A stretch of DNA of 64,000 bases, from contig NZ_QFBC01000018.1 of NCBI RefSeq assembly GCF_003122325.1, positions 93,502 to 157,501 of the forward strand, in the 5' to 3' direction. Under the pieces are notes generated by a model. The model did no database searches. It was not told the origin of the DNA and saw only the letters and a program-made list of their open reading frames with translations. The translations under genes and the position numbers were made by a program. Shown piece by piece: positions 63,662 to 64,000 of this stretch; within the stretch, counting starts at the first letter, position 1, and each line of letters opens with the position of its first letter. This DNA is from Rhizobium album (GTDB lineage Bacteria; Pseudomonadota; Alphaproteobacteria; Rhizobiales; Rhizobiaceae).

Positions 63662-64000
63662 GCGGCCTGCCTTCGCGTTCGCCCCGGGCGAAGCCAGGGA
63701 GCGTCTTGATCGTCGCAAACCCGAACCGGCACTGCTCTCAACCCTTGCGGAGGCTTGCGAAAAGAGGGAGGATCGGCATGGAGACCGCAGAGGTTCGGGC
63801 ACGTGGCGCGATCGGCAACAAGGTCCCGATCGCACGGATCAATCCGGGAAGCGCAACCAGCTCCTTCCCTGAAAGAAGCCGCGAAACTCCAACCTCCGCT
63901 GGTCCAGAAACCTGGGGAGGATCACTTCCCGATAGCCATGCGTGTGCGCCTTGGGTCGGTTCGGCTAGCTGTTTCATTGAGGGAAATCCCTCATTTTGCT

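Overview
The window looks like part of a Rhizobiaceae genome (Rhizobium, Agrobacterium, Sinorhizobium or Shinella-like). The evidence is high GC, a complete repABC replication cassette with its antisense RNA, an S. meliloti-style ehuABCD-eutABCDE ectoine locus, a C-P lyase operon and rhizobial palindromic repeats. No tRNA, rRNA or CRISPR array was recognised. The presence of repABC suggests a chromid or second chromosome, or a chromosome with an integrated repABC replicon.

Layout: (1) 1-11.1 kb carries normally chromosomal genes: the yejABEF oligopeptide importer (yejF cut by the window edge), mepA, mgsA-glk, an MsbA-like ABC exporter, dapB and gpmA. (2) 11.1-16.6 kb is a phosphonate C-P lyase operon phnGHIJKL with divergent phnF, a Pho-box-like site, a PhnF-type operator and a 16-bp hairpin between phnI and phnJ. 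(3) 16.9-21.9 kb is a complete dipeptide/oligopeptide (Opp/Dpp) importer. (4) 23.3-28.9 kb is the repABC cassette, flanked by two related TetR regulators. (5) 29.0-34.1 kb holds the most interesting locus: a BTAD/TPR regulator, a 43-residue cysteine-free peptide gene, a YcaO gene and a TfuA gene in tight tandem, then a 100-residue unknown protein and an XRE regulator. This has the architecture of a ribosomally made, YcaO/TfuA-modified peptide system.

(6) 34.5-40.1 kb: mmsA, a LysR regulator, a DUF427 protein, a Bcr/CflA-type exporter, an orphan ScpB and a degenerate 0.6-kb stretch. (7) 40.1-52.1 kb: ectoine/5-hydroxyectoine import and catabolism (ehuABCD, eutABC, doeA, doeB), the regulators EnuR (MocR type) and DoeX (Lrp type), and a semialdehyde dehydrogenase. 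A 160-bp two-armed palindromic element sits inside the operon between ehuB and ehuC. (8) 52.2-64 kb: an iron/siderophore uptake island with a TonB receptor, an RhtX/FptX-type MFS permease, a methyltransferase, an AraC regulator with a RirA-like box, and two YbtPQ/IrtAB-like ABC half-transporters. Remnants of IS21 (istB), IS630 and IS5 elements and the C-terminal stump of a second TonB receptor are scattered at its edges and inside it. No siderophore synthesis genes are visible, so it appears to serve uptake of foreign or elsewhere-made siderophores.

Taken together, a block of housekeeping genes abuts a plasmid-type replication origin, and beyond that origin lie scavenging modules (phosphonates, peptides, ectoines, iron) plus a putative novel RiPP locus.
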